A DNA stretch of 64,000 bases from Mesorhizobium loti (GCA_002356515.1 AP017605.1:4880776-4944775), one strand, 5' to 3'. Shown: positions 44,485-54,017, counted from the first letter of the stretch. Notes: a model not told the origin generated them from the sequence alone. Program-made: numbers and translations.

Positions 44485-46764
44485 ATGGCCAGGAAAACCG
44501 AGAACAACGGTCCGTCCGTCAGCGCGCAGGAAGCGCTCGAATTCCACGCGATGGGCCGGCCCGGCAAGCTGGAGATCGTCGCCACCAAGCCGATGACGAC
44601 GCAGCGCGATCTGAGCCTCGCCTATTCGCCTGGCGTCGCCGTGCCGGTGCGCGCCATTGCCGAGGATCCCAGCCGCGCCTTCGACTACACGACGCGCGGC
44701 AACATGGTCGCCGTCATTTCCAACGGCACCGCCATTCTTGGCCTTGGCAATCTCGGCGCGCTGGCCTCGAAGCCGGTGATGGAAGGCAAGGCGGTGCTGT
44801 TCAAGCGCTTCGCCGATGTCGATTCCATCGATCTCGAGGTCGACACTGAGGATGCCGACGAGTTCATCAATTGCGTGCGCTTCCTCGGGCCGTCCTTCGG
44901 TGGCATCAACCTCGAAGACATCAAGGCGCCGGAATGCTTCATCATCGAGCAGCGCCTGCGCGAACTGATGGACATCCCTGTCTTCCATGACGACCAGCAC
45001 GGTACCGCCATCATCTCGGCCGCCGGCCTGATCAACGCGCTTGAAATCACCGGCCGCGACATGAAGACCACGAAGATGGTCTGCAACGGCGCCGGCGCCG
45101 CCGGCATCGCCTGCATCGAGCTGATGAAGGCGATGGGCTTCGCGCCGGAAAACATCACTTTGTGCGACACCAAGGGCGTCGTCTTCCAGGGCCGCACCGA
45201 AGGCATGAACCAATGGAAGTCGGGGCATGCGGTCAAGACCGAGGCGCGCAGTCTCGCCGACGCGCTCGACGGCGCCGATATCTTCCTCGGCCTCTCGGCC
45301 AAGGGCGCGCTGACCACTGCCATGGTGCAGTCGATGGCCAAGAACCCGATCATCTTCGCCATGGCCAATCCCGATCCGGAAATCACGCCCGAGGAAGTGG
45401 CAGAGATCCGCACCGATGCCATCATGGCGACCGGGCGTTCGGACTATCCGAACCAGGTCAACAATGTGCTCGGCTTCCCCTACATCTTCCGCGGAGCGCT
45501 GGATGTCAGGGCCACCACCATCAACGACGACATGAAGATCGCCGCGGCCAAGGCGCTCGCCGAACTGGCGCGCCAGGACGTGCCCGACGACGTCGCCGCC
45601 GCCTATCAGGGCAACCGGCCGAAATTCGGCCCCAACTACATCATCCCGGTGCCGTTCGACCCGCGCCTGATCTCGGCCATTCCACTTGCGGTGGCCAAGG
45701 CGGCGATGGAGTCGGGCGTTGCCCGCAAACCGATCCTCGACCTCGACCGCTATGCGCAGGAACTGTCGGCGCGCCGCGACCCGATCGCCTCCACCCTGCA
45801 GCGCATCTACGACCGCGTGCGGCGCCAGCCCAAACGCATCGTCTTCGCCGAGGGCGAGGAGGAGCAGGTGATGCGCGCCGCCGTCTCCTATGTGAACCAG
45901 CGCCTCGGCACCGCCATCCTGCTCGGCCGCGACGACGTCATCAAGGAAAACGCCAAGCACGCCGGCATCGACCTGAACAAACAAGGCATCGAGATCATCA
46001 ATGCGCGGCTGTCGCGCCGCAACGGCATCTACACCGACTATCTCTACGAGCGCATGCAGCGCAAAGGCTTCCTGTTCCGCGACTGCCAGCGCCTGATCAA
46101 CAACGACCGCAACCACTTCGCCGCCTGCATGGTGGCGCTGGGCGATGCCGACGGTATCGTCACCGGCGTCACCCGCAACTATTCCACCGCGCTCGACGAC
46201 ATCCGCCGCGTCATCGACGCCAAGCCCGGTCATCGCGTCATCGGCGTCTCGATCGTGCTGGCGCGGGGCAAGACGGTGCTGGTCGCCGACACCGCCGTGC
46301 ACGACATGCCGAACGCCGAGCAGATCGCCGACATCGCCGAGGAAGCGGCAGGCTTCGCCCGCCGCATGGGTTATGAGCCGAGGCTCGCCATGCTCGCCTA
46401 CTCCACCTTCGGCCATCCGCAGGGCGAACGCTCCGAGCGCGTCCAGGAGGCGGTGCGCATCCTCGACAAGCGCCGCGTCGATTTCGAATATGACGGCGAA
46501 ATGGCCGCCGACGTCGCCCTCAACGCCCGCGCCATGGCGCAATACCCGTTCATAAGGCTCACCGGTCCGGCCAATGTGCTGATCATGCCGGCGTTCCACT
46601 CGGCCTCGATCTCAACCAAGATGCTGCAGGAACTCGGCGGCTCCACGGTCATCGGCCCGCTGCTGGTCGGGCTGAACAAGCCGGTGCAGATCGTCTCCCT
46701 GAACGCCAAGGACAGCGACATTGTCAACATGGCCGCGATCGCGGCTTATACGGCGGGGACTTGA
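44485..46764 (+). CDS. maeB: NADP-dependent malic enzyme with phosphotransacetylase-like C-domain
   Basis: A 759-residue protein. The N-terminal malic enzyme domain has LSLAYSPGVAVPVRAIAEDP, VFHDDQHGTAIISAAGLINA and NGAGAAGIACIELM (NAD(P)-binding). The C-terminal half (from about residue 440) is a phosphate acetyltransferase-like domain (RIVFAEGEEEQVMRAA, GDADGIVTGVTRNYS), typical of the MaeB/Tme enzymes of rhizobia, where this domain regulates and is not catalytic. It decarboxylates malate to pyruvate with NADPH production. ATG at 44485 is chosen since upstream frame residues are not homologous in character. Confidence 0.95.
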   Translation: MARKTENNGPSVSAQEALEFHAMGRPGKLEIVATKPMTTQRDLSLAYSPGVAVPVRAIAEDPSRAFDYTTRGNMVAVISNGTAILGLGNLGALASKPVMEGKAVLFKRFADVDSIDLEVDTEDADEFINCVRFLGPSFGGINLEDIKAPECFIIEQRLRELMDIPVFHDDQHGTAIISAAGLINALEITGRDMKTTKMVCNGAGAAGIACIELMKAMGFAPENITLCDTKGVVFQGRTEGMNQWKSGHAVKTEARSLADALDGADIFLGLSAKGALTTAMVQSMAKNPIIFAMANPDPEITPEEVAEIRTDAIMATGRSDYPNQVNNVLGFPYIFRGALDVRATTINDDMKIAAAKALAELARQDVPDDVAAAYQGNRPKFGPNYIIPVPFDPRLISAIPLAVAKAAMESGVARKPILDLDRYAQELSARRDPIASTLQRIYDRVRRQPKRIVFAEGEEEQVMRAAVSYVNQRLGTAILLGRDDVIKENAKHAGIDLNKQGIEIINARLSRRNGIYTDYLYERMQRKGFLFRDCQRLINNDRNHFAACMVALGDADGIVTGVTRNYSTALDDIRRVIDAKPGHRVIGVSIVLARGKTVLVADTAVHDMPNAEQIADIAEEAAGFARRMGYEPRLAMLAYSTFGHPQGERSERVQEAVRILDKRRVDFEYDGEMAADVALNARAMAQYPFIRLTGPANVLIMPAFHSASISTKMLQELGGSTVIGPLLVGLNKPVQIVSLNAKDSDIVNMAAIAAYTAGT

Positions 46765-46940
46765 GCGGGCGGTTCGCGTGGAAGGCGCGGGCTAACGACC
46801 TGACCTCCAACGAGGCGGCGCCCAAAGCGCCGTCGCACCCCCATAACAGATTGATAAGATTCAGCTGATATACGGAAGCTCTTGCCGCATGCCGTAACGG
46901 CATCCACGGCGCGCTCAGACCGCTAAATGGGGGTGCGGCC

Positions 46941-48026
46941 ATGAAGCATGACGGAGTTTCTGTATCCGTGGTCGGCGAGCGAGCCTACCACGACGAGCGG
47001 CTGGACGCCTTGCTCAGCATCACCGGCCGCATGGACGGTTATCTCTACCGCTGCCGCAACGACGCGTCCTACACCATGCTCTATATCAGCGACGGCATTT
47101 TCACCGTCAGCGGTTACCGGCCGAGCGATTTCATCCACAACGCGGTGCGCGACTATGTCTCGGCCATCCACCCGGATGATCTGCCGTCGGTCTATGCGGC
47201 CGTCGACACCGCGCTCGAGGCACGCTGCAACTGGAACGTCGACTACCGCATCGTGCCCAGCGTCGGCGAACCGCTCTGGGTCCGCGAGATCGGCGGCGGT
47301 GTCTGGGATGATGCCGGCGAGCTCGAATTCCTGGAAGGCTTCGTCGTCGACATCAGCGACCGCAAGGTCGTCGAGGACCTCAACGCCCAGCTGGTCCTCG
47401 ATCTGAAGACCGCCAACGAGGAATTGTCCGCGCAAAAACGCGAGATCGAGGTGGCCAAGCAGCAGAGCGACCATTCGGCCAACCACGATGCCTTGACCGA
47501 CCTGCCCAACCGGCGTGCCTTCCACAACGAGCTCAAGTCGGTGGTTACCCGCTGCGGCGCCACCGGCGAGGCGGCCGGGCTTTTGTTCATCGACCTCGAC
47601 CGGTTCAAGGAAGTCAACGACACGCTCGGCCACGAGGCCGGCGATGCGCTGCTGCAGCGCGTGTCGAGCCAGCTTCGCTCGATCCTGCGCAGTGCCGATT
47701 TCGTCGCCCGGCTCGGCGGCGACGAGTTCGCCTTCCTGTTCTCGGCCGACACCGAACTGGCACAGCAGAAGGCCGTGCGCGTCGCCGAACGCATCCTGGA
47801 AAGGTTGCGGATCAAGGTTCCGACGCCCAATGGCGCCATCCAGGTCGGCTGCACCGTTGGCGTGGCGATGTATCCGGCGGAAGCCACCGACTCCGAAGCG
47901 CTGATCGCACTCGCCGACCGGCTGATGTACATCGGCAAGAAGAGTGGCCGAAACCGGCTGGTCACCGCGAGCGAAATGACGCCGCAACAGCCATCGTCCG
48001 GGCCTCACCTTCGCAAGACGGCGTAG
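46941..48026 (+). CDS. PAS-GGDEF diguanylate cyclase
   Basis: A 361-residue protein: PAS-type sensor domain (about 25-140, GYLYRCRNDASYTMLYISDG and IHPDDLPSVYAAVDTA), a coiled linker (about 142-180), and a GGDEF domain with ARLGGDEFAFLF at 257-268. An RxxD inhibitory site (Arg250-Asp253) lies five residues before GGDEF, so product inhibition by c-di-GMP is likely. No EAL domain. It makes c-di-GMP and probably controls motility or surface attachment; the PAS ligand is unknown. GGGGGTGCGGCC precedes the ATG. Confidence 0.92.
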   Translation: MKHDGVSVSVVGERAYHDERLDALLSITGRMDGYLYRCRNDASYTMLYISDGIFTVSGYRPSDFIHNAVRDYVSAIHPDDLPSVYAAVDTALEARCNWNVDYRIVPSVGEPLWVREIGGGVWDDAGELEFLEGFVVDISDRKVVEDLNAQLVLDLKTANEELSAQKREIEVAKQQSDHSANHDALTDLPNRRAFHNELKSVVTRCGATGEAAGLLFIDLDRFKEVNDTLGHEAGDALLQRVSSQLRSILRSADFVARLGGDEFAFLFSADTELAQQKAVRVAERILERLRIKVPTPNGAIQVGCTVGVAMYPAEATDSEALIALADRLMYIGKKSGRNRLVTASEMTPQQPSSGPHLRKTA

Positions 48027-48065
48027 CGCGCCGACTCCGAAATCCGAGGGTTGACCGCGCCGGCT

Positions 48066-48767
48066 TCAGCCTGGCGCGAACGCCCGTGCCGCTTCGACCA
48101 CGTCCTCGATCTGGTCCTGCCGCAGCAGGTCGATCGGAATGCGGCCGTCGAGTTGCGCTGCCGGCCGCGTCAGCCACAGCCAGGCCAGTCTCGGATTGCC
48201 GATCAGCGACTGCACGTTGCTTATGCCTGCGACCGGCCTGCCGTCGACGAACTGCGCCAAGGGGAAGACGTGCTTGCGGCCGCCCTTGCGCAAGGCGACG
48301 ACGTCGCCGCGCCTTTGCCAGCGGTGCAGGGTCGAGCGGGCGATGCGCAGGTTTTCCTCGAGATAGGTCGAGCCGGCAACCCGACCCGCCCAGTCCTCGA
48401 TCAGCATCGATTCGAGGTCGTCGGACTGGGGCGGCGGAGGAAGCGGCTCATCGGCCAGCAAAGCCGTCGACCGATTTGTGGCCCCGGCGGTGCCGGCTTC
48501 GCTGCGGCGCGCGGCTTCCGCCGCCAGCGCGCGCACGAATTTCGAGGCAAGACCGGGAAGGTCGGCATGGATGGCGTCGATGGCGCGCTGATGCTTCGGC
48601 GACAGCAAGGTGACCGCGGACGCTATGCTGCCGGCGATCTTGCCGACCGAGACCACGGTCGATTGGTTTATGGCTTCATCATAACGGGCAAGTGCGCGCT
48701 CGACATCCTCCGCGACCATCTCCGCGAAGTCGTCCTGTCCAAGACCGGTTGGCTGAAATCTGCTCAT
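48066..48767 (-). CDS. ParS/MbcA/Xre-antitoxin-like protein with toxin-binding domain
   Basis: A 233-residue protein. The middle part has an HTH-like segment (NLRIARSTLHRWQRRGDVVA) and the C-terminus matches the toxin-binding (DUF2384-type) domain of Xre/MbcA/ParS antitoxins: NPRLAWLWLTRPAAQLDGRI followed by a DQIEDVVEAARAF helix. The N-terminal 100 residues are helical and unlike classic antitoxins. No RES-domain toxin gene lies next to it on either side. ATG at 48767 is preferred, with GGAAGA seven bases upstream; an in-frame GTG at 48788 is possible. Confidence 0.75.
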   Translation of the reverse strand: MSRFQPTGLGQDDFAEMVAEDVERALARYDEAINQSTVVSVGKIAGSIASAVTLLSPKHQRAIDAIHADLPGLASKFVRALAAEAARRSEAGTAGATNRSTALLADEPLPPPPQSDDLESMLIEDWAGRVAGSTYLEENLRIARSTLHRWQRRGDVVALRKGGRKHVFPLAQFVDGRPVAGISNVQSLIGNPRLAWLWLTRPAAQLDGRIPIDLLRQDQIEDVVEAARAFAPG

Positions 48768-48989
48768 GCATCTGTCTTCCGGCCGCACGCTCCTCCCTCA
48801 GCCGCGGCCGATTGCTGAATTTCTAGTGCGGAAAACGGAAATTGCGGCGGCAACGCATCGCGCCGCCCGACAGCTTGCTGTCTTGCATCTTTTCAACATC
48901 CCATCTGACTGCGGACGCGCCCCGAAATGTCAGTCACGGGACGCTCTCGATTTCGTGTAGGAGCGATGTGTGACAGTCACGCGACGATA

Positions 48990-49200
48990 AAGCTGCCGAT
49001 CTCCCCCCTCGTGGGGGAGATGCCCGGCAGGGCAGAGAGGGGCGCGAAGGATCGCTGCGTAGCTATGCCTGCGCCGTGCCCCCGCGCTCTCGACGGCGTC
49101 GCGCCCTGAAGCCATGAAGTAAACATTGGAAATGCCAGCGGGACAGCGCCCCCCTCTGGCCTGCCGGCCATCTCCCCCACAAGGGGGGAGATCAGCAGTT
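48990..49200. repeat. Long inverted repeat element downstream of the PfkB gene
   Basis: The left arm (48990-49046) reads AAGCTGCCGATCTCCCCCCT, then CGTGGGGGAGATGCCCGGCA, then GGGCAGAGAGGGGCGCG. The right arm (49141-49200) is its near-perfect reverse complement. Each arm also contains a hairpin of its own (CTCCCCC/GGGGGAG). The centre is about 95 bases. This type of element is frequent in Rhizobiales intergenic regions. The stretch 48768-48989 before it contains no recognisable gene. The right arm ends four bases from the PfkB stop codon. Confidence 0.8.
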
Positions 49201-49204
49201 GTCC

Positions 49205-50197
49205 CTACAGCAACCCGGCCTGTTCCGCCTCGCGGCGCAGGTTCTGCCTTGGCCTTGGGCCGAGCTGCTGGATCACCAGGCCGGCGGCCAGCGAGCCGAG
49301 GTCGCCGCAGGTCTTGAGGTCGCGGCCTTGCGTATAGCCGTGCAGGAAACCGGCGGCGTAGAGATCGCCGGCGCCCGTCGTGTCGACCAGCTCCCGGATG
49401 GCGGTGGCCTGGATGACCACGGTCTCGTCGCCGCGCACGATGACCGAGCCCTTTTCCGAGCGGGTCACGGCAGCGATCTTGCAGTCCTTGCGGATTTGCG
49501 CCAGCGCCTCGTCGAAGGACGATGTCTGGTAGAGTGACTTGATCTCGTGGCTGTTGGCAAAGACGATGTCGACCGTGCCCGAGCGCATCAGCTCGAGGAA
49601 CTCGTCGCGGTAGCGGTCGACGCAAAAGGAATCCGACAGCGTCATCGAGACTTCGCGGCCTGCCGCATGTGCCAGCCTGGCCGTCTGCCGGATCGCTTCC
49701 TTGGCGCGCGGCGGGTCCCACAGATAGCCCTCGAAATAGGTGACCTTGGCGCCGGATGCCTTGTCGGCCTCGACATCCTCTGGTCCGAGCTCGACGCAGG
49801 CGCCGAGATAGGTGTTCATCGAGCGTTCGCCATCGGGGGTGACGAAGATCATCGAGCGTGCCGTCGGCGGCTCGCCGGTGAGCGGTTTGGTGTCGAAGGC
49901 GACGCCCTGCGCATGGATGTCGTGCGCGTAGATTTCGCCCAGCGCATCATCGGAGACCTTGCCGAAGAAGGCGGCGCGGCCGCCGAAGGAGGCGACGCCG
50001 GCCGCCGTGTTGCCGGCGCTGCCGCCGGAAGCTTCGATCGCCGGGCCCATGCGGCTGTAGAGCAGTTCGGCGCGCTGGGTGTCGATGAGGTTCATCGCGC
50101 CCTTGATGATGCCGTTGGTTTCGAGGAATTCCTCCTCGCACTGGGCGATGATGTCGACAATGGCATTGCCGATGCAAAGCACGTCATAATCCGGCAT
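49205..50197 (-). CDS. PfkB-family kinase, adenosine kinase type
   Basis: A 330-residue PfkB kinase. The N-terminal MPDYDVLCIGNAIVDIIAQC, the ASGGSAGNTAAGVASFGG glycine-rich motif and the C-terminal RELVDTTGAGDLYAAGFLHG motif with its catalytic Asp and anion hole are in place. The overall pattern is that of adenosine kinase/sugar kinases related to rhizobial adenosine kinase. It most likely phosphorylates adenosine to AMP; a sugar substrate is possible. GGAGACATTG precedes the ATG at 50197. Confidence 0.88.
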   Translation of the reverse strand: MPDYDVLCIGNAIVDIIAQCEEEFLETNGIIKGAMNLIDTQRAELLYSRMGPAIEASGGSAGNTAAGVASFGGRAAFFGKVSDDALGEIYAHDIHAQGVAFDTKPLTGEPPTARSMIFVTPDGERSMNTYLGACVELGPEDVEADKASGAKVTYFEGYLWDPPRAKEAIRQTARLAHAAGREVSMTLSDSFCVDRYRDEFLELMRSGTVDIVFANSHEIKSLYQTSSFDEALAQIRKDCKIAAVTRSEKGSVIVRGDETVVIQATAIRELVDTTGAGDLYAAGFLHGYTQGRDLKTCGDLGSLAAGLVIQQLGPRPRQNLRREAEQAGLL

Positions 50198-50217
50198 CAA
50201 TGTCTCCACCAAAAACC

Positions 50218-50278
50218 TAGAGCAATTCCAGGAAAAGTGCTTAGCGGTTTTCCGTTCGGAATTGCGTACAAAGAGAGA
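50218..50278. repeat. Intergenic palindromic repeat, copy 3 (partial)
   Basis: TAGAGCAATTCCAGGAAAAG, TGCTTAGCGGTTTTCCGTTC, and GGAATTGCGTACAAAGAGAG follow the first half of the copy at 33418-33525; the second hairpin half is absent. It lies directly before the PfkB gene (minus strand). The rest of the gap to 50500 shows no gene, only a degenerate palindromic stretch near 50338-50365. Confidence 0.7.
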
Positions 50279-50500
50279 GCCGGCTTCTTGCCACGCTGGC
50301 CGGGCGCGGGTTTAGCGATTCGCGGCGGCTTTGCCTAGAGCATGTTGATATTCAGGGGATGCCGGCCTGAACCTGAATTGCATCACGGCCTGGAGCGTAA
50401 CACGCCAGGCGCTACGACAATTCGACCGTGGACGAAGCATTTCTTCGCGGCGTTGCCTAAAAGTCAGGCCCGATCGACCGCATTCGAAGACGGCAGGCCC

Positions 50501-51403
50501 ATGACCGCAAAGAACGACACGACCACCGACCTGGCCTTGCTCGGCGTGCTGGCTGTGCTGTGGGGCGCCTCCTACACGTTCATCAAGATCGGCGTCGAAA
50601 CGATCCCGCCGGTCACCTTCATCGCCGCCCGCACTCTGATCGCCGGTGGCATTCTGTTGGCCATCATCCGCTGGCGCGGGCTCGCCATGCCGCGCGATGC
50701 TGCCACCTGGCGCCGCTTCGCCTTCCAGGCCTGCCTCAACAGCGTCATACCGTTCACGCTGATCGCCGCCGCCGAGCGCTCCGTCGATGCCGGCCTCGCC
50801 ACCATCCTCAATTCCACCTCGCCGATCTTCACCTTCCTGCTGACGGCGCTCATCACCCGCCACGAGCCGGTGACGACGCGCAAGCTGGTGGGCGTCAGCG
50901 CCGGCATGACAGGCATCTGCCTTGTCATCGGCACCGAGGCGCTTGGCGGTCTTGGCCATGAATTGTGGGCGCAGCTGGCCATCGTCATCGCGACGATCTC
51001 CTATGCGGGCGCCGCCATTTTCGGCCGCGGCTTCAAGGGCCTCGATCCGATGCTGCCAGCCGCGGGTTCGATGCTCTGCGGCGCCGTCATGCTGGTGCCG
51101 CTCAGCCTGGTGGTCGACCATCCCTGGACGCTCACGCCGTCGTTGGCGTCCGCCCTGGCCCTGCTCGGCCTGTCGGTGTTCTCGACCGCGCTCGCCTTCG
51201 TCATCTATTTCCGCCTCATCCACACGCTGGGTTCCGTCGGCACGACCTCGCAGGCCTATCTGCGGGTGCCGATCGGCGTCGGCATCGGCGCTGTCTTCCT
51301 CGGCGAAAGCCTGGGGCCGACGGCATGGCTGGGCATGGCCTTTGTCGTGGCCGGGGTTGCCGCCATGACCATTCCGGTCAGAAAGCCGGCGTTTGCCCGC
51401 TAG
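50501..51403 (+). CDS. DMT-superfamily (EamA) transporter
   Basis: A 300-residue protein with two EamA repeats of five helices each: LALLGVLAVLWGASYTFIKI at the start and SALALLGLSVFSTALAFVIY with FRLIHTLGSVGTTSQAYLRV near the end, which are the usual helix 4/8-9 features. Likely an exporter of amino acids or related metabolites; substrate unknown. A weak purine-rich ribosome site precedes ATG 50501, and the longer upstream frame is not protein-like. Confidence 0.88.
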   Translation: MTAKNDTTTDLALLGVLAVLWGASYTFIKIGVETIPPVTFIAARTLIAGGILLAIIRWRGLAMPRDAATWRRFAFQACLNSVIPFTLIAAAERSVDAGLATILNSTSPIFTFLLTALITRHEPVTTRKLVGVSAGMTGICLVIGTEALGGLGHELWAQLAIVIATISYAGAAIFGRGFKGLDPMLPAAGSMLCGAVMLVPLSLVVDHPWTLTPSLASALALLGLSVFSTALAFVIYFRLIHTLGSVGTTSQAYLRVPIGVGIGAVFLGESLGPTAWLGMAFVVAGVAAMTIPVRKPAFAR

Positions 51404-51492
51404 CAATACGCGCTTGTGCTCAAGACCCGCGCTGCCTATCTCGGAAGCGTCCGCCTTTCCGGCGCTGTCCGCTGACCTGGGATTGAAGCACG

Positions 51493-52191
51493 GTGATTTT
51501 CGACGCTGCCCGCACCGCGGCCCTCGAGCTGCTCTCGCCGCCGTTTCGTGCCGTGTTCCTCAAGACGCTGGGCCTGACCGTGCTGGCGCTGGTCGCCTTG
51601 TGGTTCGGCCTGACCAGCCTTGTCGAGTGGCTGGCCCTGCCGTGGCTCCAGGCCTTGTTGCCCGGCATTCCGTCCTGGGCCGGCTGGCTGGGCGGCATCA
51701 TCGCGGCAATCGCGCTGGCCTTCGGCATGGCGCTGCTCATCGCGCCGGTGACGGCGGTGATCGCCGGCCTGTTCCTCGACGATGTCGCCGAAGTGGTCGA
51801 GCGCACCGACTATCCCCGCGACCCGGTCGGGCGCGCCATGCCGGCGCTACGCTCGCTGGTGCTGGCGATCAAATTCCTCGGCGTCGTTATAGCAGGCAAC
51901 ATCGTGGCGCTTCTGCTGCTGCTGGTGCCGGGCATCAACATCGCCGCCTTCTTCATCGTCAACGGCTATCTGCTCGGCCGCGAATTCTTCGAATTCGCCG
52001 CCATGCGCTTTCGCCCGGAGGACCAAGCCAGAGCCCTGCGCCGGCAGTATGCCGGCACGGTGTTTCTCGCCGGGCTGGTCATCGCGGCCTTCCTGGCCGT
52101 GCCGCTGCTCAATCTGCTGACGCCGCTCTTCGCCGCCGCCATGATGGTCCATCTGCACAAGGCGATCAGCGCGCGGGAAAGCCGCCGATGA
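51493..52191 (+). CDS. CysZ/EI24-family membrane protein
   Basis: A 232-residue membrane protein with about five helices, the EI24/CysZ pattern: ALELLSPPFRAVFLKTLGLT at the N-terminus, GMALLIAPVTAVIAGLFLDD with the acidic loop DVAEVVERTDYPRDPVGRA, and VNGYLLGREFFEFAAMRFRP, a family hallmark. In gammaproteobacteria CysZ moves sulfate; alphaproteobacterial relatives have not been shown to do so. It starts with GTG at 51493 and is 89 bases after the DMT transporter gene. Confidence 0.85.
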   Translation: MIFDAARTAALELLSPPFRAVFLKTLGLTVLALVALWFGLTSLVEWLALPWLQALLPGIPSWAGWLGGIIAAIALAFGMALLIAPVTAVIAGLFLDDVAEVVERTDYPRDPVGRAMPALRSLVLAIKFLGVVIAGNIVALLLLLVPGINIAAFFIVNGYLLGREFFEFAAMRFRPEDQARALRRQYAGTVFLAGLVIAAFLAVPLLNLLTPLFAAAMMVHLHKAISARESRR

Positions 52192-52216
52192 CCGCAAGTG
52201 TCATGCAGTCGGCCCT

Positions 52217-53020
52217 TTAGGCTGAGGATTTGCCGTACAGCGCTTGCAATTTGCCGAACGGCATGGCGGCGCGGGTGAAGCCGAACGTGCCGTCCTGCTG
52301 GATCTCGCGCGCCGCCGTCTCTAGCATGCCGTAGGCGAAGTTGGTCAGCCACGGCCCGAGCGAAATGCGCTTGACGCCGGCCATCGAAAGATCGGCGATG
52401 GTAAAGCCCGGCTTCGCCATGACGTTGACCGGCTTGCTGACCGCCGAGCAGAGCGTGCGCACCATCTCGACGTCACCGATGCCCGGCGCATAGAGCACGT
52501 CGGCGCCGGCCTTCTCGAAGGCTTGCAGCCGCTTGATGGTGTCGTCGAGATCGGGCTTGCCCCACAGGAAATTCTCGGCCCGCGCCGTGAAGACGAAATC
52601 GCGTTTCAGGGCCCGCGCCGCCTCCACCGCCGCCGCGACGCGCTCGACCGCATGGGAGAAGTCATAGATCGGCCTGTCCGGATCGCCGGTGTGGTCCTCG
52701 ATCGAGCAGCCGGCAAGGCCGGCCGCTTCCGCCGCGAAGATGGTTTCGGCCGCTCGCTCGGCGCTGTCGCCCTTGCCTTTCTCGAGATCGGCCGAGACCG
52801 GCAGGTCGGTCGCGGCCGTCACCTCGCGGCAGTGATGGATCATCTGCTCGAAGGTCACCGCGCCGTCCGGCAGGCCGCGCGAAAAGGCAAAGCCGGCGCT
52901 GGTGGTCGCCAGCGCCTTGAAACCGAAGGACCCGAGCAGCTTGGTCGTGCCTGGATCCCAGGGATTGGGCATGACGAAGGTTGAGGCATGCAGGTCGCGA
53001 AAGATCTTGCCCTTGTCCAT
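52217..53020 (-). CDS. Isocitrate lyase/PEP mutase-family enzyme
   Basis: A 267-residue TIM-barrel enzyme: FVMPNPWDPGTTKLLGSFGF, LPVSADLEKGKGDSAERAAE with the metal-binding acidic residue, GLAGCSIEDHTGDPDRPIYD with the SIED motif, and FTARAENFLWGKPDLDDTIK. The KKCGH motif of isocitrate lyases is not present, so cleavage of isocitrate or methylisocitrate is unlikely; oxaloacetate decarboxylase or a related lyase is a better guess. It converges with the CysZ-like gene. Confidence 0.85.
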   Translation of the reverse strand: MDKGKIFRDLHASTFVMPNPWDPGTTKLLGSFGFKALATTSAGFAFSRGLPDGAVTFEQMIHHCREVTAATDLPVSADLEKGKGDSAERAAETIFAAEAAGLAGCSIEDHTGDPDRPIYDFSHAVERVAAAVEAARALKRDFVFTARAENFLWGKPDLDDTIKRLQAFEKAGADVLYAPGIGDVEMVRTLCSAVSKPVNVMAKPGFTIADLSMAGVKRISLGPWLTNFAYGMLETAAREIQQDGTFGFTRAAMPFGKLQALYGKSSA

Positions 53021-53096
53021 GAATGCTCCCCATCACAAGTGTTTGGGGACGGATGCTATCGCGCCGTCTTCGGTCGGGCAAATAAATGCGCTTGGT

Positions 53097-53951
53097 TCAG
53101 AAGCGTTTCTCGTTCTCTGCTGACAATTTCTCGAAGGCGTCGGAATCCGCGACGTAGCGCGATGTCTTCTTGTCCCAATGATAGGTGACGGAAATGTCGT
53201 GTGACGCCGCCTCGGGCGGCGCGTCGTCGCAGCTTTCATCGCTCGGAATGGTGCTGTCGGTCACCGTTACCTTGAAGGCGGCATAAGGCTGGCCGTTGGC
53301 GATGGCCTGGAAAGCCACATCCTGCTTGCGGCTGTAGGCGCAGAGCCTTTCGTCGAACGTGTAGATCATGTCGATCAACTCGAATTTGTCGTCGCGGACC
53401 ATGATCAGCGGCGTGATCACATAGCCCTGGCTCGAATTGAAATGCGTGCTCATGGTGATGAGCATGTCGTCGCCGGCGCCGATCGAAAGCTTGTTCGGTT
53501 CGCGGAAATAGGTGCTGCGGTCGACTGCGACATTGGCCGCATCGAGCAGTTTCGGCTTGGCCGTGACGTCGTAGAGCGCCAGTATTGCATAGCCCTCGGC
53601 GCTGTCGGGAGAATCGCCGAGGTCGAACAACATGGCCAGCCGGTCCTTGCCGGCGGCTCTGATGGGCAGCACGGCGGCGTTGGGGAAACTGGATGTCTCG
53701 GGCGGCGAACCGCCGCTATCCGGTCCCTCGATGTGGCGCATCTCGATCGGCAGCCCGCCCTTGTAGAAGCCCTGCCCGTCCGAGGCGAGATCCGGGATGA
53801 CCATTTTGGCCAGGTCGAGGTAAGTCACATCGGTGCGGCCGGGCAGGGTGCTGCTGAGTTCGGGAAAGCTCACAGTTTGCGCGCCGGCCGCGGTCCACAG
53901 CAGCGGCAGCAGCATCAGGGCGAGAATGAAGCGGAGAAGGTTCGTCGGCAT
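53097..53951 (-). CDS. Secreted protein of unknown function
   Basis: A 284-residue protein with a signal peptide (MPTNLLRFILALMLLPLLWT, cleavage near AAGAQ). The mature part starts TVSFPELSSTLPGRTDVTYL and includes RLAMLFDLGDSPDSAEGYAI and an extended polar C-terminus. There are two Cys (near residue 205 and 250). ATG at 53951 has GGGGAGCCTC upstream. It stands alone between the PEP mutase-like and HAD genes in the same direction. Not recognised; likely periplasmic. Confidence 0.75.
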   Translation of the reverse strand: MPTNLLRFILALMLLPLLWTAAGAQTVSFPELSSTLPGRTDVTYLDLAKMVIPDLASDGQGFYKGGLPIEMRHIEGPDSGGSPPETSSFPNAAVLPIRAAGKDRLAMLFDLGDSPDSAEGYAILALYDVTAKPKLLDAANVAVDRSTYFREPNKLSIGAGDDMLITMSTHFNSSQGYVITPLIMVRDDKFELIDMIYTFDERLCAYSRKQDVAFQAIANGQPYAAFKVTVTDSTIPSDESCDDAPPEAASHDISVTYHWDKKTSRYVADSDAFEKLSAENEKRF

Positions 53952-54017
53952 GAGGCTCCCCAAGATCAGGCCACTCACGCTAGCACGGGTTTCCGGTTCC
54001 ATGCAGCCGTGCCGAAA

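Noticed and set aside
46765..46940. Terminator after maeB (GGCGGCGC..GCGCCGTC near 46814)
   Set aside because: The stem has a mismatch, is not followed by T residues on the plus strand and could be chance in this GC-rich sequence.
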